NCBI RefSeq assembly: GCF_018619185.1
Contig: NZ_JAAXYC010000061.1
Span: 1 to 33,630 of the forward strand
From: Streptomyces sp. McG3
GTDB taxonomy: Bacteria; Actinomycetota; Actinomycetes; Streptomycetales; Streptomycetaceae
DNA: 33,630 nucleotides
Direction: 5' to 3'
The number at the start of each line of letters is the position of its first letter. The stretch's first letter is position 1. A model generated the notes under the pieces. It worked only from the letters and a program-made list of their open reading frames with translations. It made no database searches and was not told the DNA's origin. A program made the position numbers and the translations under genes. Positions 7,265 to 14,706 of the stretch are shown here, piece by piece.

Positions 7265-9175
7265 ATGTCCCAGGACAGCCCTGCCCAGAAACAGGCCGTG
7301 AGCCCCGCGCCGCCGGTCCCTGTTCCGGCGAGCCCTGTGCCGGCCGGGGACGACGCCGCGTACGACTACGACGTCCTGGTCGTCGGGTCGGGCTTCGGGG
7401 GCGCGGTGTCGGCGCTCCGGCTGACCGAGAAGGGGTACCGGGTCGGGATCCTGGAGGCGGGCCGCCGCTTCACCCCCGGCACCCTCCCCAAGACCTCCTG
7501 GGACCTGAAGAACTACCTCTGGGCCCCCGCGCTGGGCCTCTTCGGCATCCAGCGCGTCCACCTCCTCGGCAACGTCATGGTGCTCGCCGGGGCGGGGGTC
7601 GGCGGGGGGTCGCTCAACTACGCCAACACGCTGTACGTGCCGCCCGCCCCGTTCTTCGAGGACCGGCAGTGGGCCTCGATCACCGACTGGCAGGACGAGC
7701 TCAAGCCGTACTACGACCAGGCCCGCCGCATGCTCGGGGTCCGCCTCAACCCGACCATGACCCCCTCCGACATCCACCTCAAGGCCGCCGCCGAGGCCAT
7801 GGGCGTCGGCGACACCTTCCACCTGGCCCCGGTCGGCGTCTTCTTCGGCGACGGCAAGGACGCCGACGGCACCGCGAGGGCCAGGCCCGGCTCCACCGTC
7901 CCCGACCCGTACTTCGGCGGCGCGGGCCCCGCCCGCAAGGCCTGCACCGAGTGCGGCGAGTGCATGACGGGCTGCCGCCACGGCGCCAAGAACACCCTCA
8001 ACGAGAACTACCTCCACCTCGCGGAGAAGGCCGGAGCGGTCATCCGCCCGATGACCTCCGTCGTCGCGGTCACCGACGACCCCGAGGGCGGCTACCGGGT
8101 CCTCACCGTCCCCACCGACCGCCGCCGCAGGGCGAAGCCCACGAAGCTGCGCGCCCGCAAGGTCGTCGTCGCCGCGGGTACCTACGGCACCCAGACCCTG
8201 CTGCACACCATGAGGGACCGGGGGCTGCTGCCCCGGCTCTCCGCGCGGCTCGGCGAGCTGACCCGTACCAACTCCGAGGCGCTGGTCGGCTCCCAGACCA
8301 GCGACCGCCGCTACCGCAAGAAGCACGGCACCGCCAAGGCCGACTTCTCGCAGGGCGTCGCGATCACCTCCTCGATCCACCCGGACGACAACACCCACAT
8401 CGAGCCCGTCCGCTACGGCAAGGGCTCCAACGCCATGGGCGCGATGTCGATACTCCAGGTCCCCTACGGGGCCCACCGGGTGCGCGGCTGGCTCGCCAAC
8501 ATGGTCAAGCACCCCACCCTCGCCGCCCGTTCGCTCTCCAACCACCACTGGTCCGAGCGCACCATCATCGGCCTGGTCATGCAGTCGCTCGACAACTCCC
8601 TGACGACGTACCGCAAACGGGGCGGCATCGGCAAGGGCCTGCTCACCGCCCGGCAGGGCCACGGCGCGCCCAACCCGACCCAGATACCGGAGGCCACCCA
8701 CAGCGCCACCCTGCTCGCCGAGGAGATCAACGGCTTCGCCGGCTCCAACGTCGGCGAACTGATGGGCACCCCGCTCACCGCCCACTTCCTCGGCGGCTGC
8801 CCGATCGGTGCGAACGCCGACGAGGGCGTCATCGACCCGTACCACCGCCTCTACGGCCACCCCGGCATCAGCGTCGTCGACGGCTCCGCGGTCTCCGCCA
8901 ACCTCGGCGTCAACCCCTCGCTGACCATCACCGCCCAGGCCGAGCGCGCGATGTCCTTCTGGCCCAACAAGGGCGAGGCGGACCCGCGCCCGGAGCAGGG
9001 CGAGGCCTACGAGCGGCTCACCCCCGTCGAGCCGCTCGCGCCGACCGTGCCGAAGGAGGCGTTCGGCGCGCTGAAGCTGCCGTTCCTGGGCATCCCCGTG
9101 GTGCCGCCGAAGGGGACGGCGGAGGCCGGGGCGGACGTGAAGGGCGTCGGGAACACACCCGTACCCAATCCGTGA
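7265..9175 (+). CDS. GMC-family FAD oxidoreductase with CX2CX2CX3C motif
   Basis: Flavoprotein of 636 residues in the GMC/cholesterol-oxidase superfamily. After a Pro/Ala-rich tail of 30 residues comes the FAD-binding Rossmann motif VVGSGFGG (39-46) with the ribose-binding Glu in ILEAG (Glu64). Cys227, Cys230, Cys233 and Cys237 form a CX2CX2CX3C cluster (CTECGECMTGCRHG), the spacing of ferredoxin-type iron-sulfur ligands. The C-terminal part has AHFLGGCPIG, VVDGSAV and NPSLTITAQAERA, which carry the His/Asn pair of this superfamily. There is no Tat or Sec signal, so it should be cytoplasmic. The start has GAGGAG six bases upstream. Its neighbour gabD2 suggests a shared alcohol-to-aldehyde-to-acid oxidation, but this is inference. 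The substrate is unknown; a sterol oxidase role cannot be claimed from sequence alone. Confidence 0.88.
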   Translation: MSQDSPAQKQAVSPAPPVPVPASPVPAGDDAAYDYDVLVVGSGFGGAVSALRLTEKGYRVGILEAGRRFTPGTLPKTSWDLKNYLWAPALGLFGIQRVHLLGNVMVLAGAGVGGGSLNYANTLYVPPAPFFEDRQWASITDWQDELKPYYDQARRMLGVRLNPTMTPSDIHLKAAAEAMGVGDTFHLAPVGVFFGDGKDADGTARARPGSTVPDPYFGGAGPARKACTECGECMTGCRHGAKNTLNENYLHLAEKAGAVIRPMTSVVAVTDDPEGGYRVLTVPTDRRRRAKPTKLRARKVVVAAGTYGTQTLLHTMRDRGLLPRLSARLGELTRTNSEALVGSQTSDRRYRKKHGTAKADFSQGVAITSSIHPDDNTHIEPVRYGKGSNAMGAMSILQVPYGAHRVRGWLANMVKHPTLAARSLSNHHWSERTIIGLVMQSLDNSLTTYRKRGGIGKGLLTARQGHGAPNPTQIPEATHSATLLAEEINGFAGSNVGELMGTPLTAHFLGGCPIGANADEGVIDPYHRLYGHPGISVVDGSAVSANLGVNPSLTITAQAERAMSFWPNKGEADPRPEQGEAYERLTPVEPLAPTVPKEAFGALKLPFLGIPVVPPKGTAEAGADVKGVGNTPVPNP

Positions 9176-9232
9176 TCTTTCTCCGGGCAACTCTTCGGCG
9201 AGCTGCGCGGTCGAACCCGTGCCGCGACAACT

Positions 9233-9250
9233 GTCACAGCGGTCACACAG
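9233..9250 (+). promoter_or_regulatory. Candidate MtrA-type box (GTCACAGCG tandem repeat)
   Basis: GTCACAGCG (9233-9241) is followed directly by GTCACACAG (9242-9250), a 9-bp tandem repeat 27 bases before the surface-protein start. From memory, the response regulator MtrA binds directly repeated GTCACAgcg-like motifs in mycobacteria. The match is to that pattern; binding is inferred. Confidence 0.45.
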
Positions 9251-9276
9251 CTCCTGCCGAGTCCCAGAGGTCCCCG

Positions 9277-11028
9277 ATGACACCCTTCACCCCGAGCACC
9301 GCGCTGCGCCGTGCGGCGGGCTCCCTCGCCGCCGCGGGTCTCCTGGCCGCGGCCTCGCTCGCCGGGGCGGCCGCCCCGGCGGGGGCCGCCGACGTCCCGG
9401 TGTTCGCCCTCGGCGGCCCTGCCGAGACGGGGCTGAACCCCTACCCGGAGAGCGGCGAGCCGCGGAGCTCCACGGTCGGAATCACCGTCGACAACCCGAG
9501 CCAGGACGAGGAGAACGGCGGCTACGGGGGCGACTTCACCCTCACGTTCGACCTCAGCGACATCGAGGGAGTCGCCGAGGTGGCGTTCGACGGCGAGTCC
9601 GGCAGCGCGGACTGCGAGGTCACCGGCACCAAGGCGGTCTGCGAGGACTGGGGCATCTGGCCGGGCAGCCAGCGCGCCGCCGACCTCCTGGTCACCGCGG
9701 CCGAGGGCAGCCGGGCCGGGGACACGGGCACGATCAGGGTGACCGGCGAGGCGGCGGGCGCGACCTTCACCCCGTTCACCACCCGGCTCACCGTCGGCGG
9801 CACCGACCTGGTCATGGAGGAGCTCCCCTTCGACCAGGAACTGAACCCGGGCGACGAGCAGCGGGCTCCGATCACCTTCTCCAACCGGGGCAGCCGGGAC
9901 GCCGACGGCGTTCTGCTCACCCTCATGTACACCCGCGGCCTCGACATTCCGCAGCGCTACGCCAACTGCGAGTACACCGAGGACGACCCGGACGTCCCGG
10001 GCATCGGCTGGACCACGGCCCTCTGCTCCGTCGAGGGCGCCTTCGAGGCGGGCGAGACGTACACCCTGGCGACCCCGCTGACCCTTGAGGCCACCACCCG
10101 CGCCTACTACGACACCTTCGTCTACCGCATCCACGAGGACGGCGCCGCCCAGCGCACCGCCCAGCGTGCGGGCGCCCCCTTCGCGCGGGGCACGGGCCCC
10201 GTGCTGAAGGCGGTCCCGGTGAAGGCCCCCCAGCAGGGCGCGACCGCCCGGGGCAGCGACCTCAACCCGGAGGACAACCAGCAGGAGGCCGACTTCCGTA
10301 CGAAGAACACGGCCGACTTCGTGGCGTACGGCGACGAGGCGTCCGGAGCCGCCGGGACCACGGTGGAGGCCGACATCGGCTTCCGCAACGAGGGCCCCGC
10401 CTGGATCGGCCACCTCCGCTCCGGCGAGCCCGTCGCCACCCTCGACTTCACCGTCCCGCAGGGCGCGTCGGTCACCGCGAAGCCGGACCGCTGCCGCGCG
10501 GTGACGGCCGACGGGAAGTACCGCGAGGACCAGAAGAGCCCCGCGCCGCGTTACGTCTGCGACACCTCGATGACCGTGTGGGACGGGGCCGACCTGGGCC
10601 TGCCCTTCGAGCTGCGGATCGACAGGGCCCTGATCGGCGCGAGCGGCGAGGTGACCGTCCGCAGCACCTGGCAGCAGAACCCGGCGCTGCCGTTCGACCC
10701 GAAGCCGGCCAACAACACCGCGTTCCTCGTCCTGAACGGCGAGGGCGGTGGCTCCGACTCCGGTGGCACCACGGGCGGCTCCGGCGAACCGTCCACCCCG
10801 CCGACCTCGGCCCCGGACCCGGAGCAGAGCCCGTCCGGCAGCTCCGGACCATCGGCCTCCACCACGTCCGGCGGCTCGGCGGGTACGAACGGGGGCTCCG
10901 GCGGCGGGGGCGGCCTCGCCTCGACGGGATCGGTCGCCCTGGTCGCCTCGGGCGCGGCGGCCGCGGCGCTGGCGGCGGGCCTGGTGCTGTTCACGGCAGC
11001 GCGGCGACGGGCTGGGCGGCACGCCTGA
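9277..11028 (+). CDS. LAxTG sortase-anchored cell-surface protein
   Basis: Secreted protein of 583 residues. A Sec signal peptide (about 1-40: basic RR, an Ala/Leu-rich core, cleavage likely after AAPAGA) is followed by a long acidic extracellular region. That region holds beta-rich, CARDB-like stretches such as NPGDEQRAPITFSNRGSRDA and several Cys pairs that could form disulfides. A Gly/Ser/Thr/Pro spacer (about 488-545) leads to the sorting signal LASTG, a hydrophobic Ala/Val/Leu segment and a basic RRRAGRHA tail. LAxTG is the signal of actinobacterial class E sortases. The ATG at 9277 has AGAGG upstream, and a tandem GTCACA box lies before it. The frame is open far upstream inside the oxidoreductase gene, but the signal peptide fixes this start. 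Its role at the surface (structural or adhesive) is unknown. Two hairpins follow the stop. Confidence 0.88.
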   Translation: MTPFTPSTALRRAAGSLAAAGLLAAASLAGAAAPAGAADVPVFALGGPAETGLNPYPESGEPRSSTVGITVDNPSQDEENGGYGGDFTLTFDLSDIEGVAEVAFDGESGSADCEVTGTKAVCEDWGIWPGSQRAADLLVTAAEGSRAGDTGTIRVTGEAAGATFTPFTTRLTVGGTDLVMEELPFDQELNPGDEQRAPITFSNRGSRDADGVLLTLMYTRGLDIPQRYANCEYTEDDPDVPGIGWTTALCSVEGAFEAGETYTLATPLTLEATTRAYYDTFVYRIHEDGAAQRTAQRAGAPFARGTGPVLKAVPVKAPQQGATARGSDLNPEDNQQEADFRTKNTADFVAYGDEASGAAGTTVEADIGFRNEGPAWIGHLRSGEPVATLDFTVPQGASVTAKPDRCRAVTADGKYREDQKSPAPRYVCDTSMTVWDGADLGLPFELRIDRALIGASGEVTVRSTWQQNPALPFDPKPANNTAFLVLNGEGGGSDSGGTTGGSGEPSTPPTSAPDPEQSPSGSSGPSASTTSGGSAGTNGGSGGGGGLASTGSVALVASGAAAAALAAGLVLFTAARRRAGRHA

Positions 11029-11043
11029 CCGGCGGCGGAGAAG

Positions 11044-11071
11044 GGGCGGAGGAGGGAGCGGGCCTCCGCCC
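11044..11071 (+). terminator. Terminator hairpin after surface protein
   Basis: GGGCGGAGG (11044-11052) pairs with CCTCCGCCC (11063-11071) in a 9-bp perfect stem with a 10-base loop, 15 bases after the stop codon. No T tract follows. Confidence 0.6.
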
Positions 11072-11083
11072 GGATACGTTCCG

Positions 11084-11120
11084 ATGCGGCCGACCCGGGC
11101 GTCCCCGGGTACGGCCGCAT
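11084..11120. terminator. Long hairpin, probable second terminator
   Basis: ATGCGGCCGACCCGGG (11084-11099) pairs with 11104-11120 around the loop CGTC, with a single bulged A at 11111, giving a 16-bp stem. It is nearly symmetrical and could act in both directions between the surface-protein gene and the convergent chorismate mutase gene. Confidence 0.55.
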
Positions 11121-11386
11121 GTGGGGTGACCGGGCTGCTGTCCCCTGCGGACCGGTCACTGACGCCGGGATGTGGTCCCACGACGTACCTGCAGTACGTC
11201 ACACGTCCCGGCGGAGCCACGCGTGGTTTCCTACCGGTGCCGCCCCTGGTTGGCACGGACATCAGGCTCAACGAAGGCACCGCGCTCCCGGTCACGCGCC
11301 GTACGGGTGAGACGGGCCCCGAACGCAGATACGGCCCCTGTCCGGCCAGCGGAGAACCGTTCCGTCCGGGCACCGCTCACCAGGCC
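11121..11386. other. Non-coding gap with small palindromes
   Basis: I find no credible gene here. It contains a 7-bp inverted repeat GACGTAC-CTGCA-GTACGTC (11182-11200) and the palindrome CCACGCGTGG (11217-11226). Either could be a protein site or part of a small RNA. Nothing recognised as a known RNA family. Confidence 0.4.
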
Positions 11387-11704
11387 TCACACCCGGCCGC
11401 GGCACAGCTCCAGCAGCGTCATCGCCAGCGCGGTGCCCGGCTTGCCCAGCGCGTCCCTGTAGTGGCCGAGCACGGCCGTCTCCCGGGAGAGGTTGACCCG
11501 TCGGCCGCCCGAGGTGATGCGGGCCTGCTGGATCACCGCCGAGACGGCCATCCGTTCCTGGACGAGGCCGATGATCCGGTCGTCGAGGGCGTCGATGCGC
11601 TCCCGGGCGCCGCCGATCAGGGCCGCGGCCTCGTCGGTGCGGGCGCCGGTCAGCTCGGCGGGGGTGACAGTGGTGGTGCCGGTGGTGCCGGTGGTGCTGC
11701 TCAT
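11387..11704 (-). CDS. Chorismate mutase, AroQ class
   Basis: Small all-helical protein of 105 residues, predicted to convert chorismate to prephenate, the branch point to Phe and Tyr. After a Thr/Gly-rich N-terminal tail (1-15), residues 33-100 carry the AroQ pattern: RERIDALDDRIIGLVQERM on the first long helix, then RETAVLGHYRD and a C-terminal helix. The length suits a monofunctional cytoplasmic enzyme; there is no signal peptide and no fused prephenate dehydratase. The ATG at 11704 has CGGGAG eight bases upstream. The gene is preceded by a short leader ORF rich in aromatic codons and by competing hairpins, which suggests control by Phe/Tyr supply. It converges with the surface-protein gene. 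Confidence 0.88.
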   Translation of the reverse strand: MSSTTGTTGTTTVTPAELTGARTDEAAALIGGARERIDALDDRIIGLVQERMAVSAVIQQARITSGGRRVNLSRETAVLGHYRDALGKPGTALAMTLLELCRGRV

Positions 11705-11741
11705 GGTGGTGACTCCCGGTGGGGTGACGGCCCCCGGGGCG

Positions 11742-11819
11742 AGCAGGCCCGGACACGCGAGACGCCCCGGGCCTGCTGGCCCGGGGCGCCTGGAACGTTG
11801 CTTGTCAGTAGCTCAAGCA
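11742..11819 (-). promoter_or_regulatory. Candidate transcription attenuator of chorismate mutase
   Basis: Three hairpins lie between the leader ORF and chorismate mutase. First, 11799-11804 with 11814-11819 (6 bp) overlaps the leader stop codon. Second, 11763-11773 with 11778-11788 is a perfect 11-bp GC stem with a 4-base loop, terminator-like. Third, 11742-11752 with 11767-11777 is also a perfect 11-bp stem. The second and third share bases 11767-11773, so they cannot form together. Mutually exclusive stems downstream of an aromatic leader peptide are the hallmark of attenuation. Which form terminates is not resolved; there is no U tract. Confidence 0.6.
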
Positions 11820-11884
11820 GCACGACCATGGCAGCCGGCGGGCCGGATGCCATAGGTAAAGCGGAAGCTCAGGTGCTGGATCAC
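11813..11884 (-). CDS. Putative aromatic leader peptide (23 aa)
   Basis: Short ORF starting GTG at 11884 and ending TGA at 11813. It contains SFRFTY at residues 6-11, so two Phe and one Tyr lie within five codons. Phe9 and Tyr11 use TTT and TAT, which are rare in this genome type. There is no Shine-Dalgarno sequence. A -10-like CATACT ends six bases before the GTG, so the transcript may be leaderless and begin at the start codon. It is followed by competing hairpins and then chorismate mutase, the enzyme that leads to Phe and Tyr. The peptide itself probably has no function beyond letting the ribosome sense charged tRNA-Phe and tRNA-Tyr. Confidence 0.6.
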   Translation of the reverse strand: MIQHLSFRFTYGIRPAGCHGRAA

Positions 11885-11890
11885 GAGGCC

Positions 11891-11896
11891 AGTATG
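11891..11896 (-). promoter_or_regulatory. Candidate -10 of leader/chorismate mutase operon
   Basis: On the minus strand CATACT ends 6 bases before the leader GTG, putting the likely transcription start at or next to the start codon. No clear -35 is seen. Confidence 0.4.
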
Positions 11897-12054
11897 CACC
11901 CGCCGCCCGGCCCCGGGGCACACCGGGCCGGATGGTGAGACGGCCCACACGCCCGGGGCGGCCGCGCCCGAACTGGCCGACGCGGCCGCCGGACCCGGTG
12001 CGGAGCGCGTTCCTCCGCGGGGACGAGACGGAATGAAGCGGACCGGGGCCCCGT

Positions 12055-12060
12055 TAGAAT
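12055..12060 (+). promoter_or_regulatory. guaA: Candidate -10 of guaA
   Basis: TAGAAT lies 66 bases before the guaA start in the 242-base divergent gap shared with the chorismate mutase leader. It fits the HrdB -10 pattern, but I see no good -35. Confidence 0.4.
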
Positions 12061-12126
12061 CAGTGGACATCCACCCCCTGTGATCAGCCCATGAATCACC
12101 CGATCACCCGCCGGAAGGCCGCCGCA

Positions 12127-13710
12127 GTGCCCTCAGCGTCCCCCGCGTCGCCCGCCGCAGCCGAGACCGTCCTGGTCGTCGACTTCGGCGCGCAGTACGC
12201 CCAGCTCATCGCCCGCCGTGTCCGTGAGGCCCGGGTCTACAGCGAGATCGTCCCGTCCACCATGCCGGTGGCCGAGATGCTGGCGAAGAACCCGCGCGCG
12301 ATCATCCTCTCCGGCGGCCCGTCGTCGGTGTACGCGGAGGGCGCGCCGTCCCTGGACCGCGCGCTGTTCGAGGCCGGGGTGCCCGTCTTCGGCATGTGCT
12401 ACGGCTTCCAGCTGATGGCCACCACGCTCGGCGGCACGGTCGACGACAACGGGGCCCGTGAGTACGGCCGTACCCCGCTGCACGTCAGCAAGGCGGGCTC
12501 GACGCTCTTCGAGGGCACGCCCACCGAGCAGCCGGTGTGGATGTCGCACGGCGACGCCTGCTCGGCGGCCCCCGAGGGCTTCACCGTCACCGCGTCCACC
12601 GACGTCGTACCGGTCGCCGCCTTCGAGAACGACGAGAAGAAGCTCTACGGCGTCCAGTACCACCCGGAGGTCATGCACTCGACCCACGGCCAGCAGGTCC
12701 TGGAGCACTTCCTCTACCGCGGCGCGGGCATCGAGCCGAACTGGACCACGACCAACGTGGTCGAGGAGCAGATCGCGCTCGTCCGCGAGCAGGTCGGCGA
12801 CAAGCGCGCCATCTGCGCCCTCTCCGGCGGCGTGGACTCCGCGGTCGCCGCGGCTCTCGTCCAGAAGGCCATCGGCTCCCAGCTCACCTGCGTGTACGTC
12901 GACCACGGCCTGATGCGCAAGGGCGAGACCGAGCAGGTCGAGAAGGACTTCGTGGCCGCGACCGGCGCGAAGCTCAAGGTCGTCGACGCGCAGAAGCGCT
13001 TCCTCGACGCCCTGGCCGGGGTCTCCGACCCCGAGCAGAAGCGGAAGATCATCGGCCGCGAGTTCATCCGCGTCTTCGAGCAGGCCCAGCTGGAGATCCT
13101 CCAGGAGGACGGCCCGGAGGTCGCCTTCCTCGTCCAGGGCACGCTCTACCCGGACGTCGTCGAGTCCGGCGGCGGCACCGGCACCGCCAACATCAAGTCC
13201 CACCACAACGTCGGCGGACTCCCCGACGACATCGAGTTCCAGCTCGTCGAGCCGCTGCGCCAGCTGTTCAAGGACGAGGTCCGCATGGTCGGCCAGGAGC
13301 TGGGCCTCCCCGAGGAGATCGTCCAGCGCCAGCCGTTCCCCGGCCCCGGCCTCGGCATCCGCATCGTCGGCGAGGTCACCGAGGAGCGCCTGGACCTGCT
13401 CCGCGACGCCGACGCCATCGCCCGCGAGGAGCTGACGGCGGCCGGCCTGGACCGCGACATCTGGCAGTGCCCGGTGGTCCTCCTCGCCGACGTCCGCTCG
13501 GTCGGCGTCCAGGGCGACGGCCGCACCTACGGCCACCCGATCGTGCTGCGCCCGGTCTCCTCCGAGGACGCCATGACGGCCGACTGGTCGCGTCTGCCGT
13601 ACGAGACGCTGGCGAAGATCTCCACCCGCATCACCAACGAGGTCGCCGACGTCAACCGCGTCGTCCTCGACGTGACGAGCAAGCCGCCGGGGACCATCGA
13701 GTGGGAGTGA
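12127..13710 (+). CDS. guaA: GMP synthase (glutamine-hydrolysing)
   Basis: Enzyme of 527 residues that converts XMP, ATP and glutamine to GMP, the last step of guanine nucleotide synthesis. The N-terminal class I glutamine amidotransferase domain (about 14-205) has the nucleophile Cys91 in FGMCYGFQ and the partner residues His179 and Glu181 in YHPEV. The ATP pyrophosphatase domain has the P-loop SGGVDS (233-238). The C-terminal dimerisation/XMP-binding region ends in the typical KPPGTIEWE. Length matches E. coli GuaA (525). The GTG at 12127 was chosen because GGAAGG lies eight bases upstream and the protein then aligns with known N-termini. An in-frame ATG at 12091 would lie upstream of that ribosome-binding site. 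It is a housekeeping cytoplasmic enzyme. Confidence 0.97.
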   Translation: MPSASPASPAAAETVLVVDFGAQYAQLIARRVREARVYSEIVPSTMPVAEMLAKNPRAIILSGGPSSVYAEGAPSLDRALFEAGVPVFGMCYGFQLMATTLGGTVDDNGAREYGRTPLHVSKAGSTLFEGTPTEQPVWMSHGDACSAAPEGFTVTASTDVVPVAAFENDEKKLYGVQYHPEVMHSTHGQQVLEHFLYRGAGIEPNWTTTNVVEEQIALVREQVGDKRAICALSGGVDSAVAAALVQKAIGSQLTCVYVDHGLMRKGETEQVEKDFVAATGAKLKVVDAQKRFLDALAGVSDPEQKRKIIGREFIRVFEQAQLEILQEDGPEVAFLVQGTLYPDVVESGGGTGTANIKSHHNVGGLPDDIEFQLVEPLRQLFKDEVRMVGQELGLPEEIVQRQPFPGPGLGIRIVGEVTEERLDLLRDADAIAREELTAAGLDRDIWQCPVVLLADVRSVGVQGDGRTYGHPIVLRPVSSEDAMTADWSRLPYETLAKISTRITNEVADVNRVVLDVTSKPPGTIEWE

Positions 13711-13823
13711 CCTCCCCGCACCTGGCGAGCCGATAAGGCTCCCGGGTCAATGCCGATGCCGTCGCTCATTCGTCCGGGCGGCGGCACGGTCGTATCGGAC
13801 GGGTACGCCGCCCCCGGAAACCA

Positions 13824-13850
13824 CTGGCACGGGCCCCGCCCGCGTGCCAG
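13824..13850 (+). repeat. 8-bp inverted repeat before methyltransferase gene
   Basis: CTGGCACG (13824-13831) pairs with CGTGCCAG (13843-13850) around an 11-base loop, 114 bases after guaA and ending 12 bases before the next ATG. It could be a guaA terminator or an operator of the downstream gene. The right arm overlaps a possible -10 (CAGGCT, 13848-13853). Confidence 0.5.
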
Positions 13851-13861
13851 GCTCCTGCCCC

Positions 13862-14617
13862 ATGTCCGCCGAAGAAGTCCGCGCCATCGTGTCCGCCGCC
13901 GGTAACGACCGCCTCACCTGGAACACCCCGCTCTCCGAGGCGCACGCGGATCGGCTGATCGCCGCCTGCGCCCCCGCTCCCGGATCACGGATCGTCGACC
14001 TCGGCTCCGGCTGGGGCGAGTTGCTGATGCGGCTCGTCGAAGCCGCTCCCGGGGCCGCCGGGGACGGCGTCGAGACCGACCCCGACGCCGTGGCGCGCGG
14101 GCGGAAGCTCGCCGGGCAGCGGGGGCTCGGTGACCGTGTGCGGTTCCACGAGGTGCCCGCCGCCGAGTGGACCGAGGACGGGTACGACCTCGCCGTCTCC
14201 ATCGGCTCCTCGCACGCCTGGCCCGGCACGACCCGGGAGGCTCTCACCGCCCTCGCCGCCACCGTGCGCCCCGGCGGCCGGGTCCTGTTCGGCGAGGGGA
14301 TCTGGCTGAAGGAACCGACCCCCGCCGCACTGGAGGGCATCGGCGCCGAGCCCGGCGACTTCGGGTCGCTGCTGGAGCTGATCCGGCTGGCGGAGTCCGT
14401 CGGGCTGCGCGCGCTCCAGGTCACCGTCGCCGACGAGCGCGAATGGGACCTCTTCGAATCCGAGGGGCCGATCGGCCGGGGGCAGCGCTGGGCGCTGGAG
14501 CACCCGGACCATCCGCTGCACGCCGAGGTGAGCGCCGAGATCGACGCCCGCCGCACCGGCTACTACGGCGGCTACCGCTCGTATCTCACGCTCGCCTATC
14601 TGGTGCTCAGCACCTGA
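13862..14617 (+). CDS. Class I SAM-dependent methyltransferase
   Basis: Cytoplasmic protein of 251 residues with a Rossmann-type methyltransferase fold. Motif I is VDLGSGWGE (45-53). An acidic residue ends the next strand in DGVETDP, and motif IV-like DLAVSIGSSHAW and the post-motif VRPGGRVLFGEG follow. It resembles small-molecule methyltransferases more than rRNA or DNA ones, but the substrate cannot be read from sequence. The ATG at 13862 was chosen; an in-frame GTG at 13844 lies in the arm of a hairpin. Neither has a Shine-Dalgarno sequence, and CAGGCT eight bases before the ATG may be the -10 of a leaderless transcript. It sits between guaA and an aldolase-like gene with no clear link in function. 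Confidence 0.85.
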   Translation: MSAEEVRAIVSAAGNDRLTWNTPLSEAHADRLIAACAPAPGSRIVDLGSGWGELLMRLVEAAPGAAGDGVETDPDAVARGRKLAGQRGLGDRVRFHEVPAAEWTEDGYDLAVSIGSSHAWPGTTREALTALAATVRPGGRVLFGEGIWLKEPTPAALEGIGAEPGDFGSLLELIRLAESVGLRALQVTVADEREWDLFESEGPIGRGQRWALEHPDHPLHAEVSAEIDARRTGYYGGYRSYLTLAYLVLST

Positions 14618-14706
14618 CCCCCGCCCGGGGCGTCACGCCTCTGGCCACCTGACCCACCCGGCGGTAACTTCCGGTCCCGTACGCCCAGGGAACCCGAGGA
14701 GCCGCC

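Noticed and set aside
5461..7266. 601-codon minus-strand open frame opposite gabD2
   Set aside because: GC-rich shadow frame; the plus strand carries all aldehyde dehydrogenase motifs.
7669..9276. Long upstream extension of the surface-protein frame
   Set aside because: The stretch overlaps the oxidoreductase gene and is Arg/Pro-rich shadow; a signal peptide and ribosome-binding site fix the start at 9277.
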